Shown: positions 47,976-57,326 of the stretch, in pieces
Layout: every line of letters begins with the position of its first letter
How positions within the stretch are numbered: the first letter of the stretch is position 1
Origin: Burkholderiales bacterium
GTDB taxonomy: Bacteria; Pseudomonadota; Gammaproteobacteria; Burkholderiales; Burkholderiaceae_D
DNA length: 64,000 nt
Direction of reading: 5' to 3'
Assembly (NCBI GenBank): GCA_016200845.1
Contig: JACQDW010000046.1
Location: 1 to 64,000 of the forward strand
Notes under the pieces: generated by a model
The model's input: the letters and a program-made list of their open reading frames with translations, nothing else
What the model was told of the DNA's origin: nothing
Database searches by the model: none
Position numbers and translations under genes: made by a program

Positions 47976-50378
47976 ATGTTGAAGAACCAAGTTAATTCAT
48001 CCGTAGTTGGTCAAGCCGGTGCAGTCGGGAAACCCTCTGTGGTTCCGCCTTTGGCGAAGCTGGAGACCTGGCAAACTTTGGTTCGTCATACCGAGCAATT
48101 ATGCCACCCCCAGATCGATGCATTTTCTGCACGCTTATCGCACGCGATGTTTGTTAAATCGGAAGAGGCGACCGATGCGAAAGATGCCAATCTGTATTTC
48201 CACGGCGCGCAACTGTTAAAGAATAGCGCCTACACCTACTACTATTTGTGCACCACCATCTTGGAAAAGACCTTGCAATCGGAATTGCAAGCTTTGAGTC
48301 ATTTGCATGCATCTGCAAAACCAGTTGTCGTCACTAACGATATTGCGATGAGTCTGGTGTCTTATGAAGAGATGGAGTTAAAACTCAGTTTTAGCAGAGC
48401 ATGTCGCGCATTGGAACTCGCTCATGCGGAACCGCTGGCGGCACTCAATATGCGTCTGGCGAGTTTGTTGGGCGAAGAGTCATTGAATCTCTCTCAAAAC
48501 CCCTTCCGACCTGAAGTTTTCGTACGCGCTTTTCATGCAGCGTGGGTCGAGTTTAATCCCGAAAAGGCGAGCCATAGTTCGGTGTTGCCTATGTTGAGTG
48601 AATTGATTTTTGATCTGGCACCGATTTATCACAGCCTTAACGAGCTTCTGGTCATTCGGGGAGTTTTGCCTGACCTTCAGGAGACTTATCGCAAAAAACG
48701 GCAGCAAAGTCGCGGACATTCAGGCCGATTTGTTGACGGTAGCAAAAACGATGTTGCGCGCAAGTTAGAGCAGTATTTTTCTGATGGTAGCGATGATGTT
48801 GCGAGTGGAGAGGGACATTCCAGTGGCTATCCATCGTATGCTGCAGAAAACCTTGGATTTAACCCCGCCAGTTCCGAACTGTTCCAATACCTCGCCGATA
48901 TACAGAAGAATATGGCGATCCATCAATTGGTGTCAGGCGCGCAAAATGCGATGCGTTTGTCGCAATTGCGCCAAGAAATGCCCGGCATGTTACGTTCTGG
49001 CGTGGAGCGCAATACCTTTGATCTGTTGTCGCAGGTATTTGACGGCGTCACCGGTGATCAGGAAATTGCCGCACCGATCAAGGAATTGATCAATGGCTTG
49101 CAGGTGCCCGTCTTAAAAGCGGCGCTCATGGATAAAAATTTCTTTTTTCAAGATGAGCATCCCGCCCGCCGGTTCATTGATTTATTGTCCAAATATAGTG
49201 CTTCATTCGACCCGGCAAAAGGCGAGGATGACCCTCTATTTCAGGCGATGCAACGCAATGTGTTGCGGGTGCAAAGGGAATTTGATCAGCAGCTGAGTTT
49301 GTTTGACGAGGTCGCAACTGATCTCGAAAATTTTGTTCGCAAAGAAGAAGCCGCGACGATGGAAGCCTTGCAGGCGCCGATTAATCGCGCTTTGCAAAAA
49401 GAAAAATTCAAGCAAGCGAGTATCGCTGCCAATCATGAAGTATCGATGCGCATCGGCACTGGTGAGGTATTAGCATTTGTCGAAACCTTTCTGGAGAATC
49501 GCTGGACCAAGGTATTGACCCTCGCCTATAGCGTCAAGGATGAAAAGCCACATGCCTTAGAAGACGCCCTGAAAACTATGGACGATTTGATCTGGAGTAT
49601 CAAACCCAAGATCACGCTGGCGCAAAGACAGGAAATGATCAATCGTCTGCCGGGCATTTTGGCGCGTCTGAATAAATGGTTGAGCCTGATCAAATGGGAA
49701 GACGCAGATCGCGTGCAATTCTTTGCTGATCTGGCGGAGTGCCATGCCTCTATCGTCCGTGCCCCGTTAGAATTATCGCCAGAGCGACAAGTTGAAATCG
49801 CGGTCGAAGCGGCACAATTGGCGACAGAGCGACGCTTAGAAAAACGCGCCAAAGCCGAGGCCGAAGAAAAAGCAAAAGCCGATGCGGCTGAAACAGAAAA
49901 AGCACGTTTGATTGCACTTGCACTGGAACAGGCAAAGGCAGCGGAAAGCATCAAAGCCACCACGTCAGCTTCAGACGGGCTCACAACGACTGAGCAAGCC
50001 AAGGTATCTGCGTCGCCTGCACAAGCAACAGCAGCACCATCGACCGTTGACGAAGCCGCTTTGATGGAAGCGGTCACGGAAAAAATAGAGAGTGCCGCTG
50101 ACCTTGTCGCTGCTCTGGAACGTGGTGAGTGGGTGGAATTTACCAAGCCCGATCATTCCCAACAAAAAGTCAGACTGGCATGGATTAGCCCTATGCGTAG
50201 CCTGTACATCTTTACTTCCAGTCAAAAAGAAATGTCGTTTTCTATCCCGGCAGAAGAGCTGGAAAAGAATTTTAAAGAAGGTAAGGCCAGAGTCATCGTT
50301 TTGGATAAGCTTGTCGATCGAGCCTTGGTGCAGGCCATGGGTGATAAGAAAACCAAAAGCGAAACCGCAATCGCCTGA
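47976..50378 (+). CDS. DUF1631-family protein
   Basis: The 800-residue, mostly helical cytosolic protein matches DUF1631 by length and by segments such as LNELLVIRGVLPDLQETYRK, FDLLSQVFDGVTGD and MDKNFFFQDEHPARRFIDLL. A long Ala/Glu/Lys-rich coiled coil (~600-690) precedes a PilZ-like C-terminal beta domain (WVEFTKPDHSQQKVRLAWIS ... YIFTSSQKEMSFSIPAEEL). No function is established; the PilZ-like end suggests c-di-GMP-linked regulation, which is inference. No ribosome site is obvious before the ATG. Confidence 0.8.
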   Translation: MLKNQVNSSVVGQAGAVGKPSVVPPLAKLETWQTLVRHTEQLCHPQIDAFSARLSHAMFVKSEEATDAKDANLYFHGAQLLKNSAYTYYYLCTTILEKTLQSELQALSHLHASAKPVVVTNDIAMSLVSYEEMELKLSFSRACRALELAHAEPLAALNMRLASLLGEESLNLSQNPFRPEVFVRAFHAAWVEFNPEKASHSSVLPMLSELIFDLAPIYHSLNELLVIRGVLPDLQETYRKKRQQSRGHSGRFVDGSKNDVARKLEQYFSDGSDDVASGEGHSSGYPSYAAENLGFNPASSELFQYLADIQKNMAIHQLVSGAQNAMRLSQLRQEMPGMLRSGVERNTFDLLSQVFDGVTGDQEIAAPIKELINGLQVPVLKAALMDKNFFFQDEHPARRFIDLLSKYSASFDPAKGEDDPLFQAMQRNVLRVQREFDQQLSLFDEVATDLENFVRKEEAATMEALQAPINRALQKEKFKQASIAANHEVSMRIGTGEVLAFVETFLENRWTKVLTLAYSVKDEKPHALEDALKTMDDLIWSIKPKITLAQRQEMINRLPGILARLNKWLSLIKWEDADRVQFFADLAECHASIVRAPLELSPERQVEIAVEAAQLATERRLEKRAKAEAEEKAKADAAETEKARLIALALEQAKAAESIKATTSASDGLTTTEQAKVSASPAQATAAPSTVDEAALMEAVTEKIESAADLVAALERGEWVEFTKPDHSQQKVRLAWISPMRSLYIFTSSQKEMSFSIPAEELEKNFKEGKARVIVLDKLVDRALVQAMGDKKTKSETAIA

Positions 50379-50581
50379 ATTCGAAGCTTGCTTTCTGGTA
50401 ATGCTCAGGAAAAACAAGACCTTAGCGATTCCTTCAGGTATAATCCCGCGTTCTGTCCAAAATTTCCTCTTCAATCAGGTTTGTTTAGTTTGAATTTTCA
50501 ATGCGTCTGGTGGCGCTTGAAAACAGGTATTTGTGGATTCTTTCTCCTTTAGGTTGGTGCAAATTAATTTGGGGGGTGGGG

Positions 50582-51697
50582 ATGTCCGATCTGGCTTCTT
50601 TGTCTATCTTGGCGCGTTCTGACGCGCAACTTCCGGTTCATGTCTATTTTGATCAAGGCTTATTAGAGCGCGAGATCAAACAATTATTCCATGCGGGTCC
50701 GCGTTATGTCGGACACGAACTTATGGTTCCCAACGTGGGCGACTACGCCACACTCGCTTCTGAAAACGAAGGCCGTATGTTGGTGCGCAGCGCGCAGGGA
50801 ATTGAACTGCTTTCCAATGTCTGTCGCCATCGCCAGGCACTGATGTTTGGCGGCCCCGGCACGACCGGACGCGGCAATGCGAATCACATCGTCTGCCCAC
50901 TGCATCGCTGGACTTATGACTTAAAGGGCGAACTGGTTGGTGCACCGCATTTTGCCGATACACCTTGTCTTAATCTGTCACGCACACCGATACAAAACTG
51001 GAATGGCCTGTTGTTCGAGCAAAATGGCTACAAGGTCATGGAAAAAATGGCGACGCTGTCGGTGACCAAAGATCTCGATTTCAGCGGCTATATGCTCGAT
51101 CACGTTGAAGTGCATGAGTGCGACTACAACTGGAAAACCTTCATCGAAGTTTATCTCGAAGACTATCACGTCGAACCTTTCCATCCCGGTCTTGGCAGCT
51201 TTGTCACTTGCGACGATTTACGGTGGGAATTCGGTGAAGACTACAGCGTGCAAACGGTGGGTGTTCACAAGGGTTTGCAAAAATCTGGCTCAGCCAAATA
51301 TCAAGCATGGCAAGAACAAGTCTTGAAATTCCGTGGTGGCGAGCCACCTAAATATGGCGCGATCTGGCTCACCTTGTACCCCAACATCATGGTCGAATGG
51401 TATCCGCATGTGTTGGTGGTCTCGACTTTGTGGCCGACCGCTACAGGCAAAACTAAAAACGTCGTGGAATTTTACTATCCCGAAGAGATCGTTTTGTTTG
51501 AACGCGAATTCATCGAGGCGGAACGCGCAGCCTATATGGAAACCTGCATCGAAGACGATGAAATCGGCATGCGCATGGACGCAGGCCGCAAGGCTCTGAT
51601 GGAGCGTGGCGAAAACGAAGTCGGTCCGTATCAATCACCGATGGAAGATGGCATGCAGCATTTCCACGAGTGGTATCGAGCGCGAATGAAGTTTTAA
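50582..51697 (+). CDS. Rieske-type aromatic-ring-hydroxylating oxygenase large subunit
   Basis: The ~371-residue protein has a Rieske [2Fe-2S] domain with CRHR ... CPLHRW (C-X-H-X~20-C-X2-H) and a catalytic domain whose non-haem iron ligands fit YLEDYHVEPFHPG. I chose the ATG at 50582, directly after GGGGTGGGG; the frame is open to 50501. No reductase or ferredoxin gene is next to it, so its electron donor and substrate are unknown. A TATAAT hexamer lies at 50438-50443. Confidence 0.85.
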   Translation: MSDLASLSILARSDAQLPVHVYFDQGLLEREIKQLFHAGPRYVGHELMVPNVGDYATLASENEGRMLVRSAQGIELLSNVCRHRQALMFGGPGTTGRGNANHIVCPLHRWTYDLKGELVGAPHFADTPCLNLSRTPIQNWNGLLFEQNGYKVMEKMATLSVTKDLDFSGYMLDHVEVHECDYNWKTFIEVYLEDYHVEPFHPGLGSFVTCDDLRWEFGEDYSVQTVGVHKGLQKSGSAKYQAWQEQVLKFRGGEPPKYGAIWLTLYPNIMVEWYPHVLVVSTLWPTATGKTKNVVEFYYPEEIVLFEREFIEAERAAYMETCIEDDEIGMRMDAGRKALMERGENEVGPYQSPMEDGMQHFHEWYRARMKF

Positions 51698-51756
51698 GGC
51701 TTGGTCTAGGTCCATCCTTATTGTTTTAAACTCGCACAAGATGCCTCGCATTAAGT

Positions 51757-52053
51757 TCAATTCCAATCACACCGTGATTGGAATTTTTTCCATGACTGCC
51801 AGCACGTGAATCCAGTTCTTAGCATCGATATTGTCCGCTTAGGTTGGATGATAAAGATGCCAGCCACGGCGCCTAAGCCGATGATCCAAAATTGACTTGT
51901 GCGTTTTGCCGAAACTAAGCTTGTTTCAAATGTGTCGACCGTGTTGCAGATATCACGCGCAGCCAAGATCAAACTTGCACGTTCTTCCTGAATTTGCGCA
52001 CACAAACTGAGGCGTCGTTGCGCTGTCGATGATTTCATTTTGCGGGTCTTCAT
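51757..52053 (-). CDS. YqjK-like small membrane protein
   Basis: The 98-residue protein has an N-terminal coiled-coil part and one membrane segment (FWIIGLGAVAGIFII) followed by a basic tail, like YqjK-type proteins. Its start overlaps the YqjE-like gene by 4 bases. The last eight or so codons (FQSRCDWN) are encoded by the terminator hairpin at 51759-51789. Confidence 0.7.
   Translation of the reverse strand: MKTRKMKSSTAQRRLSLCAQIQEERASLILAARDICNTVDTFETSLVSAKRTSQFWIIGLGAVAGIFIIQPKRTISMLRTGFTCWQSWKKFQSRCDWN
51759..51789. terminator. Terminator of the Rieske gene, overlapping the end of the YqjK-like gene
   Basis: A perfect 12-bp stem AATTCCAATCAC/GTGATTGGAATT (51759-51770, 51774-51785) with a 3-nt loop runs into TTTT on the plus strand. 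On the minus strand the same bases are coding and include the stop codon of the YqjK-like gene. Confidence 0.85.
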
Positions 52054-52415
52054 CTGTTATCGCGTAGCGTGGCAATATCGCTCTTGAACTCGTTCAAGGT
52101 CGCATTGAATAAGGGCGGTTTTGTTTTCATCGATCGATAAATCACAGCAAATATGCTCGTGCCTGCGAGCGCAAATAAACCTATCATTCCAGCCAACACC
52201 CAGACGCGGTGCGTGTCCCAATACACGACAATGACCAATAATATGACCAAGAGCACGGCCACAAAACTGCAAAACAAAGCAACCAGAGACCAGATCAAAT
52301 AGCGCGTATAGCGTGCTAATTCTTCCTCGATCTCGATCGACACCAGCTCCAAGCGCGTGCGAACTGTGTCAATCAGTGTGGCAGCAAAGCGCGCCAAAGA
52401 TGTGGTGATGGCCAT
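52050..52415 (-). CDS. Phage-holin-family / YqjE-like membrane protein
   Basis: From the ATG at 52415 (MAITTSLARFAATL) the protein has 121 residues with two membrane helices (LIWSLVALFCSFVAVLLVIL and RVWVLAGMIGLFALAGTSIF), fitting the YqjE/phage-holin superfamily III group. An upstream start at 52496 would overlap the DUF883 gene. It stands between the YqjD-like and YqjK-like genes in a typical yqjDEK-like order. Confidence 0.8.
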   Translation of the reverse strand: MAITTSLARFAATLIDTVRTRLELVSIEIEEELARYTRYLIWSLVALFCSFVAVLLVILLVIVVYWDTHRVWVLAGMIGLFALAGTSIFAVIYRSMKTKPPLFNATLNEFKSDIATLRDNR

Positions 52416-52423
52416 CGCCTTGC

Positions 52424-52738
52424 CTATCCTTTGTTGCGTCCGATCAGTACACCTATCAGCAGACCAACCCCAGCGGCGATGCCCGCTGTTTTCCACGGAT
52501 TTTCGCGCACATAGCCGTCGGTGTTATGGGCGATCTCTTTGCTTTTTCGGACTACCGCGTCTTCCATGTGATGGATTTCGGCTTTGGCGTTTTTGAGAGT
52601 CGATTCCAGCTTTTGTTTGGTCGATTGATAACCCTCACTCGCTTGTTCGCCAGAATGCTTGACGAAGTCTTCGGCATCCTTCAGTACCTGAGTTAATTCA
52701 GAGAGCAGTGTTTCTTTATGTTGTTCGGACGAGCCCAT
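52424..52738 (-). CDS. DUF883 (YqjD/ElaB-like) ribosome- or membrane-associated protein
   Basis: The 104-residue protein has a long amphipathic coiled coil and one C-terminal membrane anchor (WKTAGIAAGVGLLIGVLIGR), the DUF883 signature. E. coli YqjD binds stationary-phase ribosomes at the membrane; a similar role here is by family only. Confidence 0.88.
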   Translation of the reverse strand: MGSSEQHKETLLSELTQVLKDAEDFVKHSGEQASEGYQSTKQKLESTLKNAKAEIHHMEDAVVRKSKEIAHNTDGYVRENPWKTAGIAAGVGLLIGVLIGRNKG

Positions 52739-52982
52739 GTCAAACTCCTTTGAAAGTGGTGTAAGTTTAGTCTAGGACGAATTAATAAAAGGGGTTTGCG
52801 AAAAATCAATGCTTGTCACTCCGGTCTCAAATGAGTTGTGACGTGCGAGTGGGGGCGCTGTGCGGTGCGATGCCTCTGACGATCTGCCTAGACAATTTCG
52901 TGTAATATTCCGACTCATTGTGGGCTGCCAGGTTTGGCGCCCTCGCTATTTGTGCTTCATTTTTTGGTATCGGATTTTTGCT

Positions 52983-53915
52983 ATGCAAGCTCTTTGGATG
53001 TTGGGCGCGACCTTTTTGTTTTCCTTGATGGGCGTGTGCGTCAAGCTGGCATCTGAAACTTATAGTACGGCCGAGATTGTGACTTGGCGTGGAGCGATCG
53101 GCGTATTGGGGATGTTTTTGCTGATGCGTTGGCAGCGTGGTAGCTTGCGCAGCACGATGGTGCGTGGGCATATGTGGCGCGGCATTTTTGGCGTGGTGTC
53201 TTTGTGGCTGTGGTTTTATTCGATCTCTAAATTGCCTTTGTCTTTGTCGGTGACTTTGAGCTATATGTCGTCGATTTGGGTGGCGGTGATTTTGTTTGTG
53301 CAGTCGTGGTGGAAGCATAGAGGCGAAGATGTAGTGCACTTGCCTGCGAATTTGTTGTGGTCGATTTTGTTGGGTTTTGTTGGCGTGGTGATGTTGCTGC
53401 GCCCGACTATTCGTGCTGATCAGATTCCTGACAGCATGGTGGCTTTGTGTTCTGGTTTTGTGGCGGCGCTGGCGTATTTGCAGGTGCGACAAATGGGTGT
53501 GGCTGGTGAGCCAGAATATCGCGTGGTGTTTTATTTTTCTTTGGTGTGTGCAGTGATGGGCGTGCTGGGGCAGTTGTTCCAGTTTAATGTGCTGTCCGAA
53601 AGCCAGACACTGGCGCATCAACAGCGGCATTTGTTTGACGTAAAGGGTTTGGCCTTGTTGCTCGGCGTCGGTGTGTTTGCGACTATTGCGCAATTGGCGA
53701 TGACGCGTTCCTATCGCTTGGGAAATCCTCTGGTCGCGGCCAATTTGCAGTACGTGGGGATTGTGTTCACCAGTGCGCTAGACGTGATGATTTGGAATTT
53801 GAATTTGAGTTGGATTAGTTGGTTGGGCATTGCGGTTATTTTGTGTAGCGGTATGATTGCTTCTTCGTTTAATAGTCAGCCTAGTTTGAATAACCAGGCG
53901 GAATTAGAACTGTAA
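52983..53915 (+). CDS. EamA/DMT-superfamily transporter
   Basis: From the ATG at 52983 (MQALWMLGATFLFSLMGVCV) the protein has about 310 residues and ten membrane helices in two EamA repeats. The frame is open to 52860 but those 41 residues look non-coding. Substrate is unknown; members export amino acids, nucleobases or other metabolites. Confidence 0.87.
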   Translation: MQALWMLGATFLFSLMGVCVKLASETYSTAEIVTWRGAIGVLGMFLLMRWQRGSLRSTMVRGHMWRGIFGVVSLWLWFYSISKLPLSLSVTLSYMSSIWVAVILFVQSWWKHRGEDVVHLPANLLWSILLGFVGVVMLLRPTIRADQIPDSMVALCSGFVAALAYLQVRQMGVAGEPEYRVVFYFSLVCAVMGVLGQLFQFNVLSESQTLAHQQRHLFDVKGLALLLGVGVFATIAQLAMTRSYRLGNPLVAANLQYVGIVFTSALDVMIWNLNLSWISWLGIAVILCSGMIASSFNSQPSLNNQAELEL

Positions 53916-53926
53916 AGGATTTGTTG

Positions 53927-54778
53927 ATGTTGACGACTTTGATTTCAGCGCAAGAGTTAGTAAATCTGATGCCGACGACCAAGCTAAGAATCGTCGATTG
54001 CCGGCACGATCTGATGGATGCCAAAGCGGGCTTGAACGCCTATGCCGCCGGGCATATTGAGGGTGCCGTGTTTGCGCATTTGGATGAAGATTTGTCCGGT
54101 GCCAAAACCAATGCGGAGGGTGTGTTTTGTGGGCGTCATCCTTTGCCAGCGATGCCAAATTTGTTGAGCGCTTTGCGTCGTATGGGCATTGATGACGATA
54201 CGCAGGTGGTGGCGTATGATGCGCACGGCGGGATGTTTGCGGCACGTTTGTGGTGGTTGTTGCGCTCGGTTGGGCATGAGGCTGTCGCGGTGCTGGATGG
54301 AAGCTTGGCGGCATGGATCGCATCGGGGCAGGGTTTGCAAACTGAGACCAACAGCTATGCGAGCGGAAATATCGAATTAAAGCCGGCACTAACGCGTCAA
54401 GTTGATGTGACGACCGTGCTAGCCAACGTGGGGCAAAATGCAGCTTTACAAGTGGTCGATGCGCGTTCGCCAGATCGTTTTCGCGGTGAGAATGAAACCA
54501 TGGACCCGGTGGGTGGGCATATTCCCGGTGCGAAGAATCGCTTTTTTAAAGACAATCTGCAGCTTGACGGATGTTTTAAGACTGCGCAGCAATTGCGTCA
54601 GGAATGGTCGGAGATTGTGGCTGATCCAAGCCTATCGGTAATGCAATGTGGCTCGGGTGTGACGGCTTGCCACAATTTGCTGGCGTTGGAAGTGGCGGGT
54701 TTATCTGGCGCTGCTTTGTACCCCGGCTCCTGGAGTGAGTGGTGTGCTGATGTAAGCCGCCCAGTGGCGCGTGGCTAG
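53927..54778 (+). CDS. Two-domain sulfurtransferase (thiosulfate/3-mercaptopyruvate type)
   Basis: About 283 residues with two rhodanese domains. The active loop is CGSGVTA near the C-terminus, the form typical of 3-mercaptopyruvate sulfurtransferases (SseA-like); YDAHGGMFAARLWW, GSLAAW and HIPGAKN are usual landmarks. The ATG at 53927 lies 7 bases after AAAGGA. It follows the DMT transporter closely. Confidence 0.9.
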   Translation: MLTTLISAQELVNLMPTTKLRIVDCRHDLMDAKAGLNAYAAGHIEGAVFAHLDEDLSGAKTNAEGVFCGRHPLPAMPNLLSALRRMGIDDDTQVVAYDAHGGMFAARLWWLLRSVGHEAVAVLDGSLAAWIASGQGLQTETNSYASGNIELKPALTRQVDVTTVLANVGQNAALQVVDARSPDRFRGENETMDPVGGHIPGAKNRFFKDNLQLDGCFKTAQQLRQEWSEIVADPSLSVMQCGSGVTACHNLLALEVAGLSGAALYPGSWSEWCADVSRPVARG

Positions 54779-55551
54779 TGCCTGTGTTGGGTGACAAAGA
54801 GTACGAGCGCCACACCACAGGCAATGAGAAAGATCTGCGGAACGGTTTCTTTGAGGGTGGCGCGGCGCTGCATTTGCGGCATGAGATCGCTCACCGCAAT
54901 ATAAATAAATCCCGATGAGGCAAACACCAGCACATAGGGAATCATGCTGCTGGCTTTGTCGAGGGTGAAATAACCGAGCACGCCGCCCAACACCGCCATC
55001 AAGCTAGAAATCAAGTTGTAGCAATAAGCGCGGGTGCGGCTGAAACCCGCGTTTAACAAGACGATGAAGTCGCCAATTTCTTGTGGGATTTCATGCGCGA
55101 TAATCGCCAGTGCAGTGACCATGCCAAGGCCAGGGTCGGCTAAAAATGCCGCTGCAATCAAGATGCCATCGGTGAAGTTGTGCATGCCATCGCCGATCAA
55201 AATCATCCATCCCGACTTGCCCGCTTCGTGCGCATCGTGACCGTGTTCATGGTGATGCCCATCGCCTTCGTGGTGATGAGAGTGGCGCAGAATGGCGAAT
55301 TTTTCTAAGAGAAAAAACGCCAGCAAGCCAGCCAGCAAAAAAGCAAACAAGGTACGCGGATCAGCATCGGATTCAAAGGCGCTGGGCAGGGCGTGCAAAA
55401 ATGAGGTTGAGAGCATGATGCCGACCGACAGACTGACCATGCGTTCGACTAGCTTTGAGAGTAGCGAAAACGAAAAAATCGCTGCAAAGCTAATGCTCAG
55501 CACACCGGCGATGGTGGTGGTGAACAGTATGGAAGTCAGGACGGATTGAAT
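54775..55551 (-). CDS. ZIP-family metal transporter with probable ATT start
   Basis: The ZIP-fold zinc/divalent-metal permease has about eight membrane helices, a His-rich cytosolic loop (HSHHHEGDGHHHEHGHDAH) and metal-site motifs DGMHNFTDG and AHEIPQEIGDF. The standard start would be a GTG at 55503, which cuts into the first helix. The hydrophobic frame continues 16 codons upstream (IQSVLTSILFTTTIAG) with no ATG, GTG or TTG. An ATT at 55549-55551 lies exactly where a start is expected, 6 bases after GAGG. The gene end overlaps the convergent sulfurtransferase by 4 bases. Confidence 0.85.
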   Translation of the reverse strand: MQSVLTSILFTTTIAGVLSISFAAIFSFSLLSKLVERMVSLSVGIMLSTSFLHALPSAFESDADPRTLFAFLLAGLLAFFLLEKFAILRHSHHHEGDGHHHEHGHDAHEAGKSGWMILIGDGMHNFTDGILIAAAFLADPGLGMVTALAIIAHEIPQEIGDFIVLLNAGFSRTRAYCYNLISSLMAVLGGVLGYFTLDKASSMIPYVLVFASSGFIYIAVSDLMPQMQRRATLKETVPQIFLIACGVALVLFVTQHRH

Positions 55552-55616
55552 TTTAAGCCTCGGATGGAATAGGGATCAGATGCGAACGGCTTGGCTCTGA
55601 TCGTCAACGATGTTGA

Positions 55617-55631
55617 TGCAACTTGGTTGCA
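55617..55631. promoter_or_regulatory. Inverted repeat upstream of the ZIP gene
   Basis: TGCAAC-TTG-GTTGCA lies about 65 bases before the ZIP start, with a second repeat GATCAGA/TCTGATC at 55574-55602. They are candidate operators or mRNA hairpins; no match to a known Zur box can be claimed. Confidence 0.3.
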
Positions 55632-55696
55632 ATTAGACCATAAATGAGCTTGTTTTGCAATTGCAGCCCGGTGCGAAACGAATTGAAAAGGGGCTG

Positions 55697-56158
55697 CTAG
55701 GGCGTATTTTTGCAGTGCTTAGTTTGTTCAGTTTTTTCCTTAAGCTCGGCAAGTCGCTTGCCATCATCCATGAGAATGGCTTGCCCCTGACTATCCTTGC
55801 CTGTGATGAGCGGCAAACCGCTACTCAGCTCTAGCAGGCGCTTTTGATCTTGATAGCATTGTTCTTCGACTGCTCTTTGTTTGTCGCGCTCAGCGTTTTC
55901 TGCATCTGCTTTTGCTTGTTGGCGGTCTTTGAAACCGAGGTTAGCCTGACGCCAGTTGGCTGCCTTGTTGTCTTTGCTTGGGGTCGGTGGTTTGAAAGGA
56001 ATGACTTCGATTTCGCGCACTTGTTTGCTTTGATTGGGACAACTTTGGCTAAATATTTTCTTGCCGTCTTTGTCCTTGCACTCAAAGACTTGTGCAGTAG
56101 AGTTGGCTGACAAAGTGATGAGGGCAAGGGCAAGACCAATTGTGCGGCGCGCGGTCAT
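55697..56158 (-). CDS. DUF4124-domain periplasmic protein
   Basis: The 153-residue protein has a signal peptide (MTARRTIGLALALITLSANSTA) and the DUF4124 pattern VFECKDKDGKKIFSQSCP, then a charged coiled coil with Cys residues. Function is unknown. Its start overlaps the pilU stop by 4 bases, so it belongs to the pilT-pilU transcript. Confidence 0.85.
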   Translation of the reverse strand: MTARRTIGLALALITLSANSTAQVFECKDKDGKKIFSQSCPNQSKQVREIEVIPFKPPTPSKDNKAANWRQANLGFKDRQQAKADAENAERDKQRAVEEQCYQDQKRLLELSSGLPLITGKDSQGQAILMDDGKRLAELKEKTEQTKHCKNTP

Positions 56159-57291
56159 ACGATACCTAAATGCTGAGTGCCTGCTGACAAGTCGCGGTTG
56201 CTGGCGTCTTTGCCGCGCAGCTTGATGGCGAGGCGCAGCTCGTTGACCGAGTCGGCATTACGCAGCGCGTCTTCGTAAGTGATGAGATCGGCTTCGTGCA
56301 GGTCGAACAGAGATTTGTCGAAAGTCATCATGCCCAGCTCTTCTGATTTTTTCATGATCTCTTTGATTTCGTGGACGTCACCTTTGAAGATGAGATCAGA
56401 AATCAGAGGCGAATTGAGCATAATCTCTATCGCTGCGACCCGGCCTTTTTGTCCACGTAGCGGAACCAGACGTTGTGAGATGACGGCTTTTAAGTTGAGC
56501 GACAAATCCATCAATAATTGGGCGCGACGTTCTTCGGGGAAGAAGTTGATCATGCGGTCTAAGGCTTGATTGGCGCTATTGGCGTGCAAGGTCGCTAAAC
56601 ACAAGTGACCTGTTTCGGCAAAAGCGATCGCTAAGTCCATGGTCTCGCGTGAGCGAATCTCGCCGATCTGTATCACGTCGGGTGCCTGGCGCAAGGTGTT
56701 CTTCAGCGCGATTTCCCAATCATCGGTGTCGATGCCGACTTCGCGCTGCGTGATGATGCAATTGCCGTGCGGGTGCACATATTCAATCGGGTCTTCGATG
56801 GTGATGATGTGGCCATAGCTATTCGCGTTGCGATGCCCCACCATGGCCGCCAAGGTGGTCGATTTACCAGAGCCAGTGGCACCGACCATAATCACCAAAC
56901 CGCGTTTGGTCATGGCGATTTCTCTGAGTTGATTCGGCAGGCGTAGTTCTTCAAAGGTCGGGATAGCCGAGGTAATAGTACGCAATACCATGCCAACTCT
57001 GCCTTGCTGCAAGAATGCAGAAACACGGAAGCGTCCCAATCCCGGTGGATTAATCGCGAAGTTACATTCTTTGGTCGATTCAAATTCAGACGCTTGGCGG
57101 TCATTCATGATGGCGCGCGCCAGATCGACCGTGTGCGCCTGGGTGAGAACTTGATTGGAAACGGGCGTGACTTTGCCGTCGATTTTGAACGCAGGTGGAA
57201 AGTCTGCGGTGATAAAAAGATCGGAGCCATTTTTACTCAGCATCAGCTTGAGTAAGTCGTTCATAAATTTGGTGGCTTGATCGCGTTCCAT
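56155..57291 (-). CDS. pilU: Type IV pilus retraction ATPase PilU
   Basis: The 378-residue PilT paralogue has Walker A GATGSGKSTT, the Asp box TIEDPIEYVHPHG, Walker B RQAPDVIQIGEIRS and the His box TGHLCLATLHANSANQ. It lacks the AIRNLIR motif of PilT and has a longer C-terminal tail, both typical of PilU. It lies 35 bases after pilT. Confidence 0.96.
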   Translation of the reverse strand: MERDQATKFMNDLLKLMLSKNGSDLFITADFPPAFKIDGKVTPVSNQVLTQAHTVDLARAIMNDRQASEFESTKECNFAINPPGLGRFRVSAFLQQGRVGMVLRTITSAIPTFEELRLPNQLREIAMTKRGLVIMVGATGSGKSTTLAAMVGHRNANSYGHIITIEDPIEYVHPHGNCIITQREVGIDTDDWEIALKNTLRQAPDVIQIGEIRSRETMDLAIAFAETGHLCLATLHANSANQALDRMINFFPEERRAQLLMDLSLNLKAVISQRLVPLRGQKGRVAAIEIMLNSPLISDLIFKGDVHEIKEIMKKSEELGMMTFDKSLFDLHEADLITYEDALRNADSVNELRLAIKLRGKDASNRDLSAGTQHLGIV

Positions 57292-57326
57292 GAAACTTCC
57301 TTCTTGTTTTCTGTTTTGAGTGTAGC

